From: Parendozoicomonas callyspongiae
GTDB taxonomy: Bacteria > Pseudomonadota > Gammaproteobacteria > Pseudomonadales > Endozoicomonadaceae
NCBI RefSeq assembly: GCF_023502345.1
Contig: NZ_JAMFLX010000010.1
Span: forward strand, 1-64,000
Length of the DNA stretch: 64,000 nt
Reading direction: 5' to 3'
The position numbers and the translations under genes were made by a program. Of this stretch, positions 9,241-21,216 are shown in pieces (position 1 is the first letter of the stretch; the number at the start of each line of letters is the position of its first letter). The notes under the pieces are model-generated. The model searched no databases. It saw nothing but the letters and a program-made list of their open reading frames with translations, and had not been told where the DNA came from.

Positions 9241-9774
9241 CGTTGTGATGGTTGTCTTTGTTTGGAAATTAAATCAATAGAAGACATTCTGATCTTGTTA
9301 AGCTAACCTCGCACGTTGACTTAACAAAAATAACAACGGCACGTATCTGGGAACAGATACAGCCAGTTTATAACTGGTTGCAATTATTTGTGCTCTGGTC
9401 AACTTGGTTTGGCGGTTCAGGATCCACGCAGAGTGGGTTTATTGGGGGTAGGCACTCGGCTTGCGACTTTTACGAGTGGTTTCATGACAGTACAGATGAC
9501 TTCATGTTCAACGGAGTACCGTGGGGCAGGGGTCTTTTTCTGCATGAAAAAAAGCTGAATTATTTGCCCTTCTTTAGGTCCCTGAGTGAGAACTTGGTCC
9601 GCGGTTTGAGCCGAAAAACCAAGTTTACCGGAGCACCGGTCGTGAGAACCTCGATATCGTAAGATAGTCGGGATTTTCAGGAAAATAGTGAGAGGCTACC
9701 CGCCCTCGAGACAAGGTCGTGGCCGAAGCCGGCACGCACGACAGATCCGCAGGTGACCTAGCTGGGGAACGCTG
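9241..9774 (+). other. Long non-coding rplL-rpoB spacer / rpoB leader
   Basis: The whole intercistronic region is 609 nt, longer than the roughly 320 nt of E. coli. It holds a perfect 8-bp inverted repeat TTGTTAAG (9295-9302) and CTTAACAA (9320-9327), and a smaller one around CCAGTTTATAACTGG (9363-9377). A short frame at 9378-9662 has no RBS and no recognisable domain, so I treat the region as untranslated. It may hold an RNase III site or an rpoB promoter, but no clear -35/-10 pair is visible. Confidence 0.5.
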
Positions 9775-12700
9775 ATGGCTTACTCGTATACAGAGAAAAA
9801 ACGTATCCGTAAGGATTTCGGCAAATTGCCGCAAGTCATGGATGTGCCCTATTTGCTGGCAATTCAGCTGGATTCATATCGGAAGCTTCTGCAAACCGAT
9901 ACGGGTCCAGAGGGACGTAACGATATTGGATTACACGCGGCTTTCAAGTCCGTGTTTCCTATTGTCAGCTATTCAGGCAATGCCGCATTGGAATATGTGG
10001 GCTACCGCCTGGGCACTCCAGCATTTGACGTAAAAGAATGTCAGTTGCGCGGCGTAACTTACGCTGTGCCTCTGCGCGTTAAAGTGCGACTGATTATTTA
10101 TGATAAAGAAAGCGCCAATAAGGCGATCAAAGACATAAAGGAACAGGAAGTCTACATGGGCGAAATTCCGCTCATGACAGATAATGGTACCTTTGTGGTG
10201 AATGGTACGGAGCGGGTTATTGTATCCCAGCTACACCGTTCACCTGGTGTGTTCTTTGACCACGACCGTGGTAAGACCCATTCTTCCGGTAAGCTGTTGT
10301 ATTCCGCACGGGTCATTCCTTACCGTGGCTCCTGGTTGGACTTCGAGTTTGATCCCAAGGATCTGCTCTTCGTTCGTATTGACCGTCGTCGTAAACTGCC
10401 TGCGACTATTCTGCTGCGAGCTCTGGGCTTCAGCAGTGAACAGATTCTGGATACTTTCTTTGAAAGTAACACCTACAAGCTCAGTAGCAATGGCGTTACC
10501 TTCGATCTGGTGCCTGAGCGTCTGCGCGGTGAAGCGTCCAGCTTTGATATTAAAGACAATGACGGCAACGTTATTGTGGAGATGGGTCGTCGTGTAACTG
10601 CCCGTCATATCCGCCAGCTGCAGAAAGCGAATATCAGCACTCTGGAAGCTCCGCCCGAGTTTGTTCTGGGTAAATACCTCGCCAAGCCGGTTATCCACTC
10701 CGCTACAGGTGAAATCCTGGTTGAGTGTAATACCGAGCTGACCATGGAAGTTTATGAAAAACTGCTGGCTGCTGGTGTTAAGTCTGTTGATGTGATCTAC
10801 ACCAACGAACTGGACTGTGGTTCTTATGTGGCAGATACACTGCGTTCTGATTCCACAACGAATGCCATGGAAGCGTTGGTAGAAATCTACCGCATGATGC
10901 GCCCTGGTGAGCCGCCTACCAAGGAAGCGGCTGAACAGCTGTTCCAGAACCTGTTCTTCACCGCTGAGCGTTACGATCTGTCCGCTGTTGGTCGCATGAA
11001 GTTCAACCGCCGTCTGGGCCGTGAAAAAGACACTGGTCCTGGCATCCTGGATAACCAGGACATCGTTGAGGTTATGCAGACTCTGGTCAGCATCCGTAAC
11101 GGTAAGGGTGTGTGCGACGATATTGACCACCTGGGTAACCGTCGTGTCCGTTCCGTTGGTGAAATGGCAGAAAACCAGTTCCGTGTTGGTCTGGTTCGTG
11201 TTGAGCGTGCTGTTAAAGAACGTCTCTCCATGGCTGAATCCGAAGGCCTGATGCCTCAGGATCTGATCAACGCCAAGCCTGTTGCAGCAGCTATCAAGGA
11301 ATTCTTCGGTTCCAGCCAGCTGTCCCAGTTCATGGACCAGAACAACCCGCTGTCTGAGGTTACTCACAAGCGTCGTGTTTCTGCGTTGGGCCCCGGTGGT
11401 CTGACCCGTGAACGTGCAGGCTTCGAAGTTCGAGACGTACACCCAACCCATTACGGTCGTGTATGTCCAATCGAGACCCCTGAAGGTCCGAACATCGGTC
11501 TGATCAACTCTCTGGCAACCTATGCCCGTACTAACGCATATGGTTTCCTGGAGTCCCCTTACCGTCGCGTTGTCGAAGGCAAGGTAACTGATGATATTGA
11601 TTACCTGTCCGCTATCGAAGAAGGCGAATATGTAATCGCACAGGCATCTGCAACGACTGACGATAACGGCAACCTGACTGAAGATCTGGTTAACGTACGT
11701 CACCGTAACGAAGTAACTCTGACCGGTCCTGAGAATGTTCAGTACATGGACGTATCTCCCCGTCAGGTTGTATCTGTTGCAGCATCCCTGATTCCATTCC
11801 TGGAACACGATGACGCGAACCGTGCATTGATGGGTTCCAACATGCAGCGTCAGGCTGTACCAACCCTGCGCGCTGACAAGCCGCTGGTCGGTACCGGCAT
11901 GGAGCGCAATGTTGCCCGTGACTCCGGTGTTTGTGTTGTTGCCCGCCGTGGCGGTGTGATCGATTCCGTGGACGCCAGCCGTATCGTTATCCGTGTCAAC
12001 GATGACGAAGTGCAGCCTGGTGAAGCGGGTGTCGACCTGTACGGTATGACCAAGTACACCCGTTCTAACCAGAACACCTGCATCAACCAGCGTCCTCTAG
12101 TTAAGGCTGGTGATCAGGTAGCCCGTGGCGACATCCTGGCTGACGGTCCTTCCGTTGATATGGGTGAGCTGGCTCTGGGTCAGAACATGCGTATCGCGTT
12201 CATGCCCTGGAATGGTTACAACTTTGAGGACTCCATGCTCGTATCCGAGCGTGTGGTTCAGGAAGATCGTTTCACCACTATCCATATTCAGGAACTGACC
12301 TGTGTCGCCCGTGACACCAAGCTCGGCCCTGAAGAGATCACTGCCGATATCCCGAATGTTGGTGAGTCCGCGCTGAACAAGCTGGACGAAGCCGGTATCG
12401 TTTACGTGGGTGCGGAAGTTGAAGCTGGCGACATCCTGGTTGGTAAGGTGACACCTAAGGGTGAAACCCAGCTGACTCCGGAAGAAAAGCTGCTGCGCGC
12501 GATCTTCGGCGAAAAGGCTTCTGACGTTAAGGACACCTCTCAGCGTGTACCAACCAGCGTTAAGGGTACTGTTATCGACGTTCAGGTATTTACCCGTGAC
12601 GGCGTTGAGAAAGATACCCGTGCTCTCTCCATTGAGAAGCATCAGCTGGATGAGATCCGCAAGGACCTTAACGAAGAGTTCCGTATCGTTGAACACGATA

Positions 12701-13854
12701 CCTTCGCCCGTCTGTCTGCAGCACTGGTAGGCCAGAAGGCTGACCGTGGTCCGAACCTGAAGAAGGGTGATGTAGTTACTTCTGACTACCTCGAAACTCT
12801 GGAGCATGAACAGTGGTTCAAACTGATCATGGCCGAAGAGAGTCTGAACGAACAGCTGGAAGCTGCCCAGAAGCAGCTGGCGGAGCTGCGTGGTCAGCTG
12901 GACGAGCGTTTCGAAGACAAGAAGAAGAAGCTGCAGACCGGCGACGACATGGCACCTGGCGTGCTGAAGATCGTCAAGGTTTACCTGGCTATCAAGCGTC
13001 GTATCCAGCCTGGTGACAAGATGGCGGGTCGTCACGGTAACAAGGGTGTTATCTCCATCATCATGCCTGTCGAAGACATGCCATATGATGAACACGGTAA
13101 CCCTGTTGATATCGTACTGAACCCTCTCGGCGTACCATCCCGTATGAACGTTGGTCAGGTTCTGGAAACTCACCTGGGTGCAGCGGCACGTGGTCTGGGT
13201 CACAAGATCAATGTAATGATCGAAACCCGGCAGGCGATTGCCAAGATCCGCAAGTTCCTGAACGAAGTCTACAACGTTGTAGGCGCAGGTATGGACAAGG
13301 AAGAACTGGACTCCTTCTCTGATGAAGAGATCCTGGATCTTGCCCGCAACCTGTGCAAGGGCGTTCCCATGGCAACACCAGTATTTGATGGTGCCAAGGA
13401 AGCTGAGATCAAGGCGCTTCTGCGACTGGCAGACCTGGATGACAGTGGTCAGGTCTCCCTGTACGACGGCCGTACCGGTGACCGCTTCGAGCGTCCGGTA
13501 ACTGTCGGCTACATGTACATGCTGAAGCTGAACCACCTGGTAGACGACAAGATGCACGCGCGTTCTACCGGTTCCTATTCCCTGGTAACCCAACAGCCTC
13601 TGGGCGGTAAAGCCCAGTTCGGTGGCCAGCGATTCGGTGAGATGGAAGTGTGGGCACTGGAAGCATACGGTGCCGCTTACACCCTTCAGGAAATGCTCAC
13701 AGTCAAGTCGGACGATGTTGCAGGTCGTACCAAGATGTACAAGAACATCGTAGATGGCGATCACCGTATGGAGCCTGGCATGCCAGAATCCTTCAACGTA
13801 CTGGTGAAAGAAATTCGCTCGCTTGGCATCGATATTGAGCTGGAAACTGAGTAA
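9775..13854 (+). CDS. rpoB: DNA-directed RNA polymerase subunit beta
   Basis: RpoB forms one side of the polymerase cleft and the rifampicin pocket. The 1,359 residues are full length and start [19 protein letters not shown]. The rifampicin region reads [20 protein letters not shown] from about residue 513, with the residues equivalent to E. coli D516, H526 and S531 (D521, H531, S536) in wild-type form, so rifampicin sensitivity is predicted. [13 protein letters not shown] near residue 1082 is the catalytic-centre motif. The C-terminus ends in the clamp region. rpoC follows after 63 nt. Confidence 0.98.
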   Translation: MAYSYTEKKRIRKDFGKLPQVMDVPYLLAIQLDSYRKLLQTDTGPEGRNDIGLHAAFKSVFPIVSYSGNAALEYVGYRLGTPAFDVKECQLRGVTYAVPLRVKVRLIIYDKESANKAIKDIKEQEVYMGEIPLMTDNGTFVVNGTERVIVSQLHRSPGVFFDHDRGKTHSSGKLLYSARVIPYRGSWLDFEFDPKDLLFVRIDRRRKLPATILLRALGFSSEQILDTFFESNTYKLSSNGVTFDLVPERLRGEASSFDIKDNDGNVIVEMGRRVTARHIRQLQKANISTLEAPPEFVLGKYLAKPVIHSATGEILVECNTELTMEVYEKLLAAGVKSVDVIYTNELDCGSYVADTLRSDSTTNAMEALVEIYRMMRPGEPPTKEAAEQLFQNLFFTAERYDLSAVGRMKFNRRLGREKDTGPGILDNQDIVEVMQTLVSIRNGKGVCDDIDHLGNRRVRSVGEMAENQFRVGLVRVERAVKERLSMAESEGLMPQDLINAKPVAAAIKEFFGSSQLSQFMDQNNPLSEVTHKRRVSALGPGGLTRERAGFEVRDVHPTHYGRVCPIETPEGPNIGLINSLATYARTNAYGFLESPYRRVVEGKVTDDIDYLSAIEEGEYVIAQASATTDDNGNLTEDLVNVRHRNEVTLTGPENVQYMDVSPRQVVSVAASLIPFLEHDDANRALMGSNMQRQAVPTLRADKPLVGTGMERNVARDSGVCVVARRGGVIDSVDASRIVIRVNDDEVQPGEAGVDLYGMTKYTRSNQNTCINQRPLVKAGDQVARGDILADGPSVDMGELALGQNMRIAFMPWNGYNFEDSMLVSERVVQEDRFTTIHIQELTCVARDTKLGPEEITADIPNVGESALNKLDEAGIVYVGAEVEAGDILVGKVTPKGETQLTPEEKLLRAIFGEKASDVKDTSQRVPTSVKGTVIDVQVFTRDGVEKDTRALSIEKHQLDEIRKDLNEEFRIVEHDTFARLSAALVGQKADRGPNLKKGDVVTSDYLETLEHEQWFKLIMAEESLNEQLEAAQKQLAELRGQLDERFEDKKKKLQTGDDMAPGVLKIVKVYLAIKRRIQPGDKMAGRHGNKGVISIIMPVEDMPYDEHGNPVDIVLNPLGVPSRMNVGQVLETHLGAAARGLGHKINVMIETRQAIAKIRKFLNEVYNVVGAGMDKEELDSFSDEEILDLARNLCKGVPMATPVFDGAKEAEIKALLRLADLDDSGQVSLYDGRTGDRFERPVTVGYMYMLKLNHLVDDKMHARSTGSYSLVTQQPLGGKAQFGGQRFGEMEVWALEAYGAAYTLQEMLTVKSDDVAGRTKMYKNIVDGDHRMEPGMPESFNVLVKEIRSLGIDIELETE

Positions 13855-13917
13855 TTCGGGCTTAAGGGTTAATGATTCGACGGGCCTCGTGCCCGTCGGC
13901 TTCTGCGAGGAGAAGCG

Positions 13918-16900
13918 ATGAAAGACTTACTTAATCTGCTGAAATCCCAGGGACAGTCGGAAGAATTCGATTCTATTCGTATCTCCCTGGCGAGCCCGGA
14001 GATGGTACGTTCCTGGTCTTACGGCGAAGTTAAAAAGCCGGAAACCATTAACTACCGTACGTTCAAGCCAGAGCGTGACGGTCTGTTCTGTGCCAAGATT
14101 TTCGGCCCCGTAAAAGACTACGAATGTCTTTGCGGCAAATACAAGCGACTGAAGCACCGCGGTGTTATCTGTGAAAAGTGTGGCGTTGAAGTTGCACTGG
14201 CCAAAGTGCGCCGTGAGCGCATGGGTCACATTGAGCTGGCTGCTCCAGTTGCACACATCTGGTTCCTGAAGTCTCTGCCGTCCCGTATCGGTCTGCTGCT
14301 GGACATGACTCTGCGTGATATCGAACGGGTTCTGTACTTTGAATCCTATGTCGTTATCGACCCGGGCATGACGACTCTGGACAGAAGTCAGCTGCTGAAT
14401 GACGAAGAGTATTATGAAGCTCTGGAAGAGTTCGGTGATGACTTTGATGCCCGCATGGGTGCTGAAGCTGTTCAGCATCTGCTGGGTGATATCGATCTGA
14501 AAGAAGAGATCGATCAACTGCGTGAAGAAATTCCGCAGACCAACAGTGAAACCAAGATCAAGAAGCTGACCAAGCGTCTGAAGCTGCTGGAAGCTTTCTA
14601 TCACTCAGGTAACAAGCCTGAGTGGATGATCATGACCGTTCTGCCGGTTCTGCCGCCAGATCTGCGTCCTCTGGTTCCTCTGGATGGTGGTCGTTTCGCG
14701 ACTTCCGACCTGAACGATCTGTACCGTCGCGTTATCAACCGTAACAACCGTCTGAAGCGTCTGCTTGAGCTGAACGCTCCTGACATCATCGTACGTAACG
14801 AAAAGCGTATGCTGCAGGAGTCTGTTGATGCCCTGCTGGATAACGGTCGCCGCGGTCGCGCCATCACTGGTTCCAACAAGCGCCCTCTGAAATCCCTGGC
14901 CGACATGATCAAGGGTAAGCAGGGTCGTTTCCGTCAGAACCTGCTGGGTAAGCGTGTTGACTACTCCGGTCGTTCCGTAATTACCGTAGGCCCAACTCTG
15001 CGTCTGCATCAGTGTGGTCTTCCTAAGAAGATGGCACTGGAACTGTTCAAGCCTTTCATCTTCGGCAAGCTGGAAACCCGTGGTCTTGCTACCACTATTA
15101 AAGCTGCCAAGAAGATGGTTGAGCGCGAAGAGCCAGTCGTATGGGATATCCTGGACGAGGTGATCCGCGAGCATCCGGTTATGCTGAACCGTGCTCCAAC
15201 CCTGCACCGTCTTGGTATCCAGGCATTCGAACCTGTACTGATCGAAGGTAAGGCAATCCAGCTGCATCCGCTGGTTTGTGCGGCGTACAACGCTGACTTC
15301 GACGGTGACCAGATGGCGGTACACGTACCTCTGACTCTGGAAGCCCAGCTCGAAGCCCGTGCCCTGATGATGTCTACCAACAACATCCTGGCACCTGCGA
15401 ACGGTGAACCAATTATCGTACCTTCCCAGGACGTTGTACTGGGTCTGTACTACATCACCCGTGATCGTATCAACGCAAATGGCGAAGGTCTGGTATTCAA
15501 GGATATCTCCGAAGCCCTGCGTGCATACCGCACTGGTGCTGCTGATCTGCATGCCCGCGTTAAGGTTCGTATTTCTGAAACCGTTAAGGATGAAGATGGC
15601 GAGCTGCATACCCGCAAGTTCCTGGCAGAGACTACCGTTGGTCGTGTACTGCTGTGGGAAATCGTGCCAGATGGCCTCCCATTCGACCTCGTAAACCAGG
15701 CAATGAAGAAGAAGGCGATCTCTCGTCTGCTGAACGCCTGCTACCGTAACGTTGGTCTGAAAGAAACTGTTATCTTCGCTGACCAGATGATGTATCTGGG
15801 CTTCAGCTACGCCACCATCTCTGGCGCTTCCATCGGTGTTAACGATTTCGTTATCCCTGCTGAGAAAGGTCAGATCATTGATGAGGCGTACAACGAAGTG
15901 CGTGAAATCGAAAACCAGTTTGCTTCCGGTCTGGTAACCCAGGGTGAGAAGTACAACAAGGTTATCGATATCTGGTCCCGTGCCAACGAGGTACTGGCCA
16001 AGCGCATGATGGACAACCTGAAGACTGATCTCGTTATCAACCGCGATGGCGAAGAAGAAGAGCAGGAATCCTTCAACAGCGTTTACATGATGGCCGACTC
16101 CGGTGCGCGGGGTTCCGCAGCCCAGATTCGTCAGCTGGCTGGTATGCGTGGTCTGATGGCCAAGCCAGACGGCTCCATCATCGAAACACCTATTACCGCG
16201 AACTTCCGTGAAGGTCTGAACGTACTGCAGTACTTCAACTCCACTCACGGTGCTCGTAAGGGTCTTGCGGATACCGCACTGAAGACCGCAAACTCCGGTT
16301 ACCTGACTCGTCGTCTGGTTGACGTGGCTCAGGATCTGGTTGTTACCGAACATGATTGTGGTACTGCTCACGGTCTGGTCATGAATCCGCACATTGAAGG
16401 CGGTGACGTGGTTGAGCCTCTGGGTGAGCGTATCCTGGGTCGTGTTGTGGCTGAGGACGTTTACGTTCCTGGCACTGATGATATCGCAGTTAAAGCTGGT
16501 ACCCTGATCGACGAGAAATGGGTTCGCAAGCTGGAAGAGCTGAACGTTGACGAAATGGTCGTGCGTTCACCGATTGCCTGTGAGACCCGTCACGGCGTCT
16601 GTGCTATGTGTTATGGTCGTGACCTGGGTCGTGGTCATATTGTTAACCCTGGTGAAGCTGTTGGCGTTATCGCTGCTCAGTCTATCGGTGAGCCGGGTAC
16701 ACAGCTGACCATGCGTACCTTCCATATCGGTGGTGCTGCATCCCGTTCTGCTGCTCAAGACAACATTACCGTTAAGAGCAAGGGTTCCGCTCGTCTGACC
16801 AACATCAAGACAGTTGAGCGTAAGGATGGCAACCTGGTTGCTGTTTCCCGTTCCGGTCAGCTGGCCATGATTGATGAGTTTGGTCGTGAGCGTGAGCGTT

Positions 16901-18117
16901 ATAAGCTGCCATACGGTACTGTTCTGTCTGTTAAGGATGGCGCAACTGTTGAAGCCGGTACGATCGTGGCGAAGTGGGATCCACATACCCACCCAATCGT
17001 GACCGAAATTGCTGGTAAGGTTCGCTTTATCGGCATGGAAGAAGGCATCACCATCAAAACCCAGACCGATGAGATCACCGGTCTGTCCAGCATTGAGGTT
17101 ATCGATCCTAAGGATCGTCCTGCCGCTGGTAAGGACATCCGTCCTGCTATCGAGCTGCTGGATGAAAATGGTAATGAGCTGACTCTGCCAAACAGCAACA
17201 ACCCTGCCCAGTACTTCCTGCCTGCCAACGCACTGGTGAGCTTGAAGGATGGTGAGCAGCTTGAGGTTGGTGCGATCCTGGCGCGTATGCCTCAGCAGTC
17301 TTCCGGTAACAAGGATATCACCGGTGGTCTGCCACGAGTGGCCGACCTCTTCGAAGCCCGTAAGCCGAAAGAACCGTCCATTCTGGCGGAAATATCCGGT
17401 GTTGTTTCCTTCGGTAAGGAAACCAAGGGTAAGAAGCGTCTGGTGATTACGCCGACTGATGGTGCAGACCCTTACGAGGAGCTGATTCCGAAGTGGCGTC
17501 AGCTGAACGTGTTCGAGGGTGAAAACGTTGTTAAGGGTGAAGTGATCTCCGATGGTCCTTCCAACCCGCACGACATCCTGCGTCTGCTGGGTGTATCCGA
17601 GCTGGCCAAGTACATCGTTAACGAAATCCAGGACGTATACCGTCTACAGGGCGTTAAGATTAACGACAAGCACATTGAAACCATTCTGCGTCAGATGCTG
17701 CGTAAGGTTGAAGTTTCCGATTCCGGTGACTCCACCCTGATCCGTGGTGAGCAGATTGAGTACACCAAGGTGCTGGAAGTTAACGATGAAATGAATGCAG
17801 CTGATCGCTTCCCTGCGAAGTACGATCGCATTCTGCTGGGTATCACCAAGGCATCTCTGGCGACAGAATCCTTCATCTCCGCGGCCTCCTTCCAGGAGAC
17901 TACCCGCGTACTGACCGAAGCAGCGGTAACCGGCAAGTCCGACCACCTGCGCGGTCTGAAGGAGAACGTTGTTGTGGGTCGTCTGATCCCGGCTGGCACT
18001 GGTCTGTCTTACCACGCCAAGCGTCGTGAGCGTGAGCAGAGCGCGGCTACCATGACAATTTCTGCTTCCGATGTCGAAGCAGCACTGTCTGAAGCGCTGA
18101 GCCAGGGCGATATCTAA
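13918..18117 (+). CDS. rpoC: DNA-directed RNA polymerase subunit beta'
   Basis: RpoC carries the catalytic magnesium site. The 1,399-residue product has the N-terminal zinc ribbon (CLCGKY with CEKC, near residues 71-88), the NADFDGDQM motif with the three catalytic aspartates at 460, 462 and 464 (same numbering as E. coli), and the second zinc site [19 protein letters not shown]. The trigger loop and jaw are present with no frame break. AGGAG lies 5 nt before the ATG. A strong terminator follows. Confidence 0.98.
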   Translation: MKDLLNLLKSQGQSEEFDSIRISLASPEMVRSWSYGEVKKPETINYRTFKPERDGLFCAKIFGPVKDYECLCGKYKRLKHRGVICEKCGVEVALAKVRRERMGHIELAAPVAHIWFLKSLPSRIGLLLDMTLRDIERVLYFESYVVIDPGMTTLDRSQLLNDEEYYEALEEFGDDFDARMGAEAVQHLLGDIDLKEEIDQLREEIPQTNSETKIKKLTKRLKLLEAFYHSGNKPEWMIMTVLPVLPPDLRPLVPLDGGRFATSDLNDLYRRVINRNNRLKRLLELNAPDIIVRNEKRMLQESVDALLDNGRRGRAITGSNKRPLKSLADMIKGKQGRFRQNLLGKRVDYSGRSVITVGPTLRLHQCGLPKKMALELFKPFIFGKLETRGLATTIKAAKKMVEREEPVVWDILDEVIREHPVMLNRAPTLHRLGIQAFEPVLIEGKAIQLHPLVCAAYNADFDGDQMAVHVPLTLEAQLEARALMMSTNNILAPANGEPIIVPSQDVVLGLYYITRDRINANGEGLVFKDISEALRAYRTGAADLHARVKVRISETVKDEDGELHTRKFLAETTVGRVLLWEIVPDGLPFDLVNQAMKKKAISRLLNACYRNVGLKETVIFADQMMYLGFSYATISGASIGVNDFVIPAEKGQIIDEAYNEVREIENQFASGLVTQGEKYNKVIDIWSRANEVLAKRMMDNLKTDLVINRDGEEEEQESFNSVYMMADSGARGSAAQIRQLAGMRGLMAKPDGSIIETPITANFREGLNVLQYFNSTHGARKGLADTALKTANSGYLTRRLVDVAQDLVVTEHDCGTAHGLVMNPHIEGGDVVEPLGERILGRVVAEDVYVPGTDDIAVKAGTLIDEKWVRKLEELNVDEMVVRSPIACETRHGVCAMCYGRDLGRGHIVNPGEAVGVIAAQSIGEPGTQLTMRTFHIGGAASRSAAQDNITVKSKGSARLTNIKTVERKDGNLVAVSRSGQLAMIDEFGRERERYKLPYGTVLSVKDGATVEAGTIVAKWDPHTHPIVTEIAGKVRFIGMEEGITIKTQTDEITGLSSIEVIDPKDRPAAGKDIRPAIELLDENGNELTLPNSNNPAQYFLPANALVSLKDGEQLEVGAILARMPQQSSGNKDITGGLPRVADLFEARKPKEPSILAEISGVVSFGKETKGKKRLVITPTDGADPYEELIPKWRQLNVFEGENVVKGEVISDGPSNPHDILRLLGVSELAKYIVNEIQDVYRLQGVKINDKHIETILRQMLRKVEVSDSGDSTLIRGEQIEYTKVLEVNDEMNAADRFPAKYDRILLGITKASLATESFISAASFQETTRVLTEAAVTGKSDHLRGLKENVVVGRLIPAGTGLSYHAKRREREQSAATMTISASDVEAALSEALSQGDI

Positions 18118-18141
18118 TCGCCCGGCTTCTGCCGTCTATGA

Positions 18142-18170
18142 AAAAGCCAGTCATCCGACTGGCTTTTTTG
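18142..18170 (+). terminator. Terminator of the rplKAJL-rpoBC operon
   Basis: Perfect 9-bp stem AAGCCAGTC (18144-18152) with GACTGGCTT (18157-18165), 4-nt loop, then TTTTTG. Located 24 nt after rpoC. Confidence 0.93.
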
Positions 18171-18202
18171 TATTTGATGTTTGAGTTTGTAGAGGTCTCC
18201 TT

Positions 18203-18961
18203 GTGGAGCGTGCAGATAAGTTACTTGTCGCCAGAGGTTTGGCGGAAACCCGTACACGTGCGCAGCGCCTGATTGATAGGGGGCGGGTTGAATTCACAAA
18301 AGCCGGTCAGTGGCGTGTACTTGATAAGTCAGGGTTGAAATGTCCTGAGGAAACAGAGTTTCGGGTTCAGGCTGACGAAGCTGATAATTATGTTTCCCGT
18401 GGCGCGCTTAAACTGCTGGGGGCGCTGGAAAAAACGGGCCTGGATATTTCAGGTTTTAATGTTCTGGATGTTGGGCAGTCGACAGGTGGTTTTACCGACT
18501 GCGCATTGCAAGCTGGAGCGAAGAAAGTGGTTGGTGTCGAGGTGGGGCATGACCAACTGGCGCAAAGGCTAAGAGACGATGATCGTGTTATCTGTCTTGA
18601 AGGTGTGAATGCCAGAGAAATGCCGGGAGAACAGTTACTTGATCATATCGATAGTGATGGTTTTGATGCAGCTGTTATGGATGTGTCGTTCATTTCGCAA
18701 ACTAAAATTTTGCCTTCTTTGGCTCCGATGCTGAGAAAGAATGGCTGCCTCTTAAGTCTGGTAAAGCCCCAGTTTGAAGTAGGCAAAAAAGGCCTGGGTA
18801 AGGGCGGTATTGTTCGGGATGAAAGCCTGTATCCGGAAGTGGAAAACTTGATACGAAAATCTGCCGATGAAGTCGGGCTGTCAGTTGAGTATTACTTTGA
18901 CAGCCCAATTAAAGGTGGCGATGGAAATCGTGAGTTCTTTATTTGCTGTCGCAAACTTTAG
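18203..18961 (+). CDS. TlyA-type rRNA 2'-O-methyltransferase / hemolysin family
   Basis: The 252-residue product has an N-terminal S4 RNA-binding domain (RADKLLVARGLAETRTRAQR) and an FtsJ-like methyltransferase domain, with the SAM-binding loop LDVGQSTGGFTDCAL near residue 90 and the acidic VMDVSFIS motif. In mycobacteria TlyA methylates 16S and 23S rRNA and affects capreomycin sensitivity; haemolytic activity reported for some members is doubtful. The start is a GTG at 18203 with AGAGG upstream. It lies between rpoC and rpsL, which adjoin in Pseudomonas, and its end overlaps the convergent HAD gene by 23 nt. Confidence 0.88.
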   Translation: MERADKLLVARGLAETRTRAQRLIDRGRVEFTKAGQWRVLDKSGLKCPEETEFRVQADEADNYVSRGALKLLGALEKTGLDISGFNVLDVGQSTGGFTDCALQAGAKKVVGVEVGHDQLAQRLRDDDRVICLEGVNAREMPGEQLLDHIDSDGFDAAVMDVSFISQTKILPSLAPMLRKNGCLLSLVKPQFEVGKKGLGKGGIVRDESLYPEVENLIRKSADEVGLSVEYYFDSPIKGGDGNREFFICCRKL

Positions 18962-19652
18962 CGATTAAAGAGGGCAGTTCACGAATACTGCTAAGTTCGT
19001 GATAAGTCTCTTTCATGGCAGCATCGGTTGTAACTTGCTCATGCTGCCAGGTGCTTTCATAGGGGATATGGACGCCTGTTCCGCCAATTCGGGCGATAGG
19101 CAGAACATCAGATTTTAACGAGTTGCCGATCATCCAGAAGTTTTCCGGTTTGATCTTATGACGCTTCAATAGCTTCTCGTAGGTTTCGTCGTCTTTCTCT
19201 GAGACGATTTCCACGGCATCAAAATGATTGGCCAGGCCGGAGCGGGCAATTTTGCTTTCCTGATCAAACAGATCACCCTTGGTGATTAATACCAGACGGT
19301 GCTCTCTGAGTGTAATAAGGGTATCTTCAACGCCTTCCAGAAGCTCAATGGGGTAAGTCATGATCTGCTTGCCGAGATCGATGATTTTCTGGATTTCACT
19401 GCCGGGAATGGTGCCTTCAGAGAGTTCAATGGCACTCTCAATCATGGAAAGGGTAAAGCCCTTGGCACCATAGCCAAAGATATGGAGATTTTTGATTTCC
19501 TGCTGATACAGGTGTTCCATAAGATCGCCACCCCGGAAATAAGGGGTGAGAATTTTCATCATATCTTTCTCGGCTTCACGAAAATAAGGTTCGTTGGGCC
19601 AGAGAGTGTCGTCTGCATCAAAAGCGATAACGGGCAGATTAGTATTCTTCAT
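18939..19652 (-). CDS. HAD-superfamily hydrolase
   Basis: Motif I, FDADDTLW, places the nucleophile Asp at about residue 12 and the acid/base Asp at 14. Motif II is LITKGD and motif III/IV is the MIGNSLKSDVLPI stretch near 180. The helical cap is inserted after motif I, as in subfamily I phosphatases such as the YjjG/phosphoglycolate phosphatase type. The substrate cannot be read from sequence. The 237-residue length is typical. The gene is convergent with the tlyA-like gene and overlaps its 3' end. Confidence 0.85.
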   Translation of the reverse strand: MKNTNLPVIAFDADDTLWPNEPYFREAEKDMMKILTPYFRGGDLMEHLYQQEIKNLHIFGYGAKGFTLSMIESAIELSEGTIPGSEIQKIIDLGKQIMTYPIELLEGVEDTLITLREHRLVLITKGDLFDQESKIARSGLANHFDAVEIVSEKDDETYEKLLKRHKIKPENFWMIGNSLKSDVLPIARIGGTGVHIPYESTWQHEQVTTDAAMKETYHELSSIRELPSLIAKVCDSK

Positions 19653-19807
19653 TGGGTGGGTAGTGCAAAAGGTAAGCAGAAAACCTCATTATATCACTCA
19701 TGGGGGCAACTCCCTGTATGGAAATCCTGCAGGGAAATATAAATTATTGTGGTTACATAACCTGTCACTGTTTAATAGGGTGACAAAACGAAGGTGTTGG
19801 AGTTGAG

Positions 19808-21211
19808 ATGGGATCTAAGGCCAAGCTGGGATTGATAGCCTGCGTAATCCTCGGGGGAGGGGTTATCGCCTTGCCAGGGATATCAGGAATTGTTGCAAAT
19901 AACTTTGTTGAGAATGACCTGAAAGCAATGGCGGAGTCATCGAGCTACTCCATTGCAGAAATGAGCCTGGATAGAGGGTTTTCGTCAACTCAGGTAAGCG
20001 TTGTTCTCCAGGGGGAAGGGTTGAGAGAGTTGAACCAGGAATCCATTGAGATTACTGGAGAGCTGAGTCATAGCGGTATTGCTGGTTTCCCTGAAATGGT
20101 GTCCGGGCAGTTTGATGTGACAGTTATTCAGGGGAGAGGTAAAGATCGACTTGAGCTGGCAGGCGATATCGAATCATCCCTGTCTTGGTTGGGGCGTGAG
20201 CAGGTGGCTGTGGATATGTCCCCGGTTATTTTTCCTGTCGACCCCGAAAGTGGCTCATTGGTTGCTATTGATGAATACCGTGTTAGCTATGACAGTGATA
20301 ACAATCAACCTGATGCCTATAGTCTGCAACTCACGGATATCAATCTGCGGGTTGCAGAGGCTGGCTATGAGGTCGCGACGATTGATATTGCGCCCTCTGC
20401 GTTGAAGTATTCTCCGGCAAGTAGAGAGTGGTTGCTGGAGGCTCCGGAGCTGGAAATGGGGGTTCCCAATGAGGCGACCAGAGTAACGGTCGAAAATGTA
20501 ACTGTGGGCGGGAGTGAGAAGACCGTTGGTGGAGTGGCCTCCAGCGAGGGTTTCTTCGAGACGGGCAAAATGTACCTTTCACCGGAAGGTGAGTCTCTGC
20601 TGGAATCGGTCAAAGCGAAGGCTTCGCTGGAGAATATCAGAGTATCTGCGCTTGGTGAGTTGCTGAAAGCTATTGATGGTGCCGATGCAGCTGGACAAAA
20701 GAGTACACAAACCGCAGTTATAGAATTGTTACAGGATCTGCCTCGTTACTCACTGGATGAGCTGATGGTTGATACTGGTCATGGCTCAATCACCATGAAT
20801 TTCGATGTCGCTGCTACGAAAAATACCGCTAAGGTAGTGCAGAGCTTGATTGATAATCCGCCCCAGAATGAAGTGCAGGAATATCTGGCTGCACAAAATG
20901 TCCTCAATAACGTTCGATCATCCGCCAGGGTCAAAGTGACTGAAGAGCTGATTGGCTGGGGGTGCGATATGGTATCAGCCATGCAAACACAGGATCCCGT
21001 GCAGCTCCCCATGATGGCCGGTGCCTGTAAAGGTTTGGTCGATGGTGGGCATTTCCTGAATATGGCCTGTGTCCAAAGTGGATGGGAATGTGCTGAGAAA
21101 ATGAAGAAAGTGCAGGCTGTCTGGGAGAAAGATCGCTCTCTGGAGCTGATTCTTGATGAGGGGCGCATGACGCTCAATAATGTGGAATTCGATGCACAGG
21201 GCATGTTCTAA
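19808..21211 (+). CDS. YdgA-like DUF945 family protein
   Basis: The 467-residue product resembles the DUF945/YdgA family: an N-terminal membrane or signal segment (LGLIACVILGGGVIALPG), then repeated beta-rich segments typical of this long envelope-associated family. The family's molecular function is unknown. An ATG at 19808 has GGAG about 7 nt upstream. Cysteines cluster in the C-terminal quarter (GWGCDM, GACKGL, MACVQSGWECA), which could form disulphides in the periplasm. Neighbours do not suggest a pathway. Confidence 0.7.
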   Translation: MGSKAKLGLIACVILGGGVIALPGISGIVANNFVENDLKAMAESSSYSIAEMSLDRGFSSTQVSVVLQGEGLRELNQESIEITGELSHSGIAGFPEMVSGQFDVTVIQGRGKDRLELAGDIESSLSWLGREQVAVDMSPVIFPVDPESGSLVAIDEYRVSYDSDNNQPDAYSLQLTDINLRVAEAGYEVATIDIAPSALKYSPASREWLLEAPELEMGVPNEATRVTVENVTVGGSEKTVGGVASSEGFFETGKMYLSPEGESLLESVKAKASLENIRVSALGELLKAIDGADAAGQKSTQTAVIELLQDLPRYSLDELMVDTGHGSITMNFDVAATKNTAKVVQSLIDNPPQNEVQEYLAAQNVLNNVRSSARVKVTEELIGWGCDMVSAMQTQDPVQLPMMAGACKGLVDGGHFLNMACVQSGWECAEKMKKVQAVWEKDRSLELILDEGRMTLNNVEFDAQGMF

Positions 21212-21216
21212 GAAGC

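Noticed and set aside
9378-9662. 94-codon frame in the rplL-rpoB spacer
   Set aside because: No RBS, no homology I recognise, and odd composition; treated as leader.
10240-13764. Two long minus-strand frames opposite rpoB (522 and 555 codons)
   Set aside because: Shadows of the rpoB codon bias, with no recognisable domain; the same holds for those opposite rpoC and both tuf genes.
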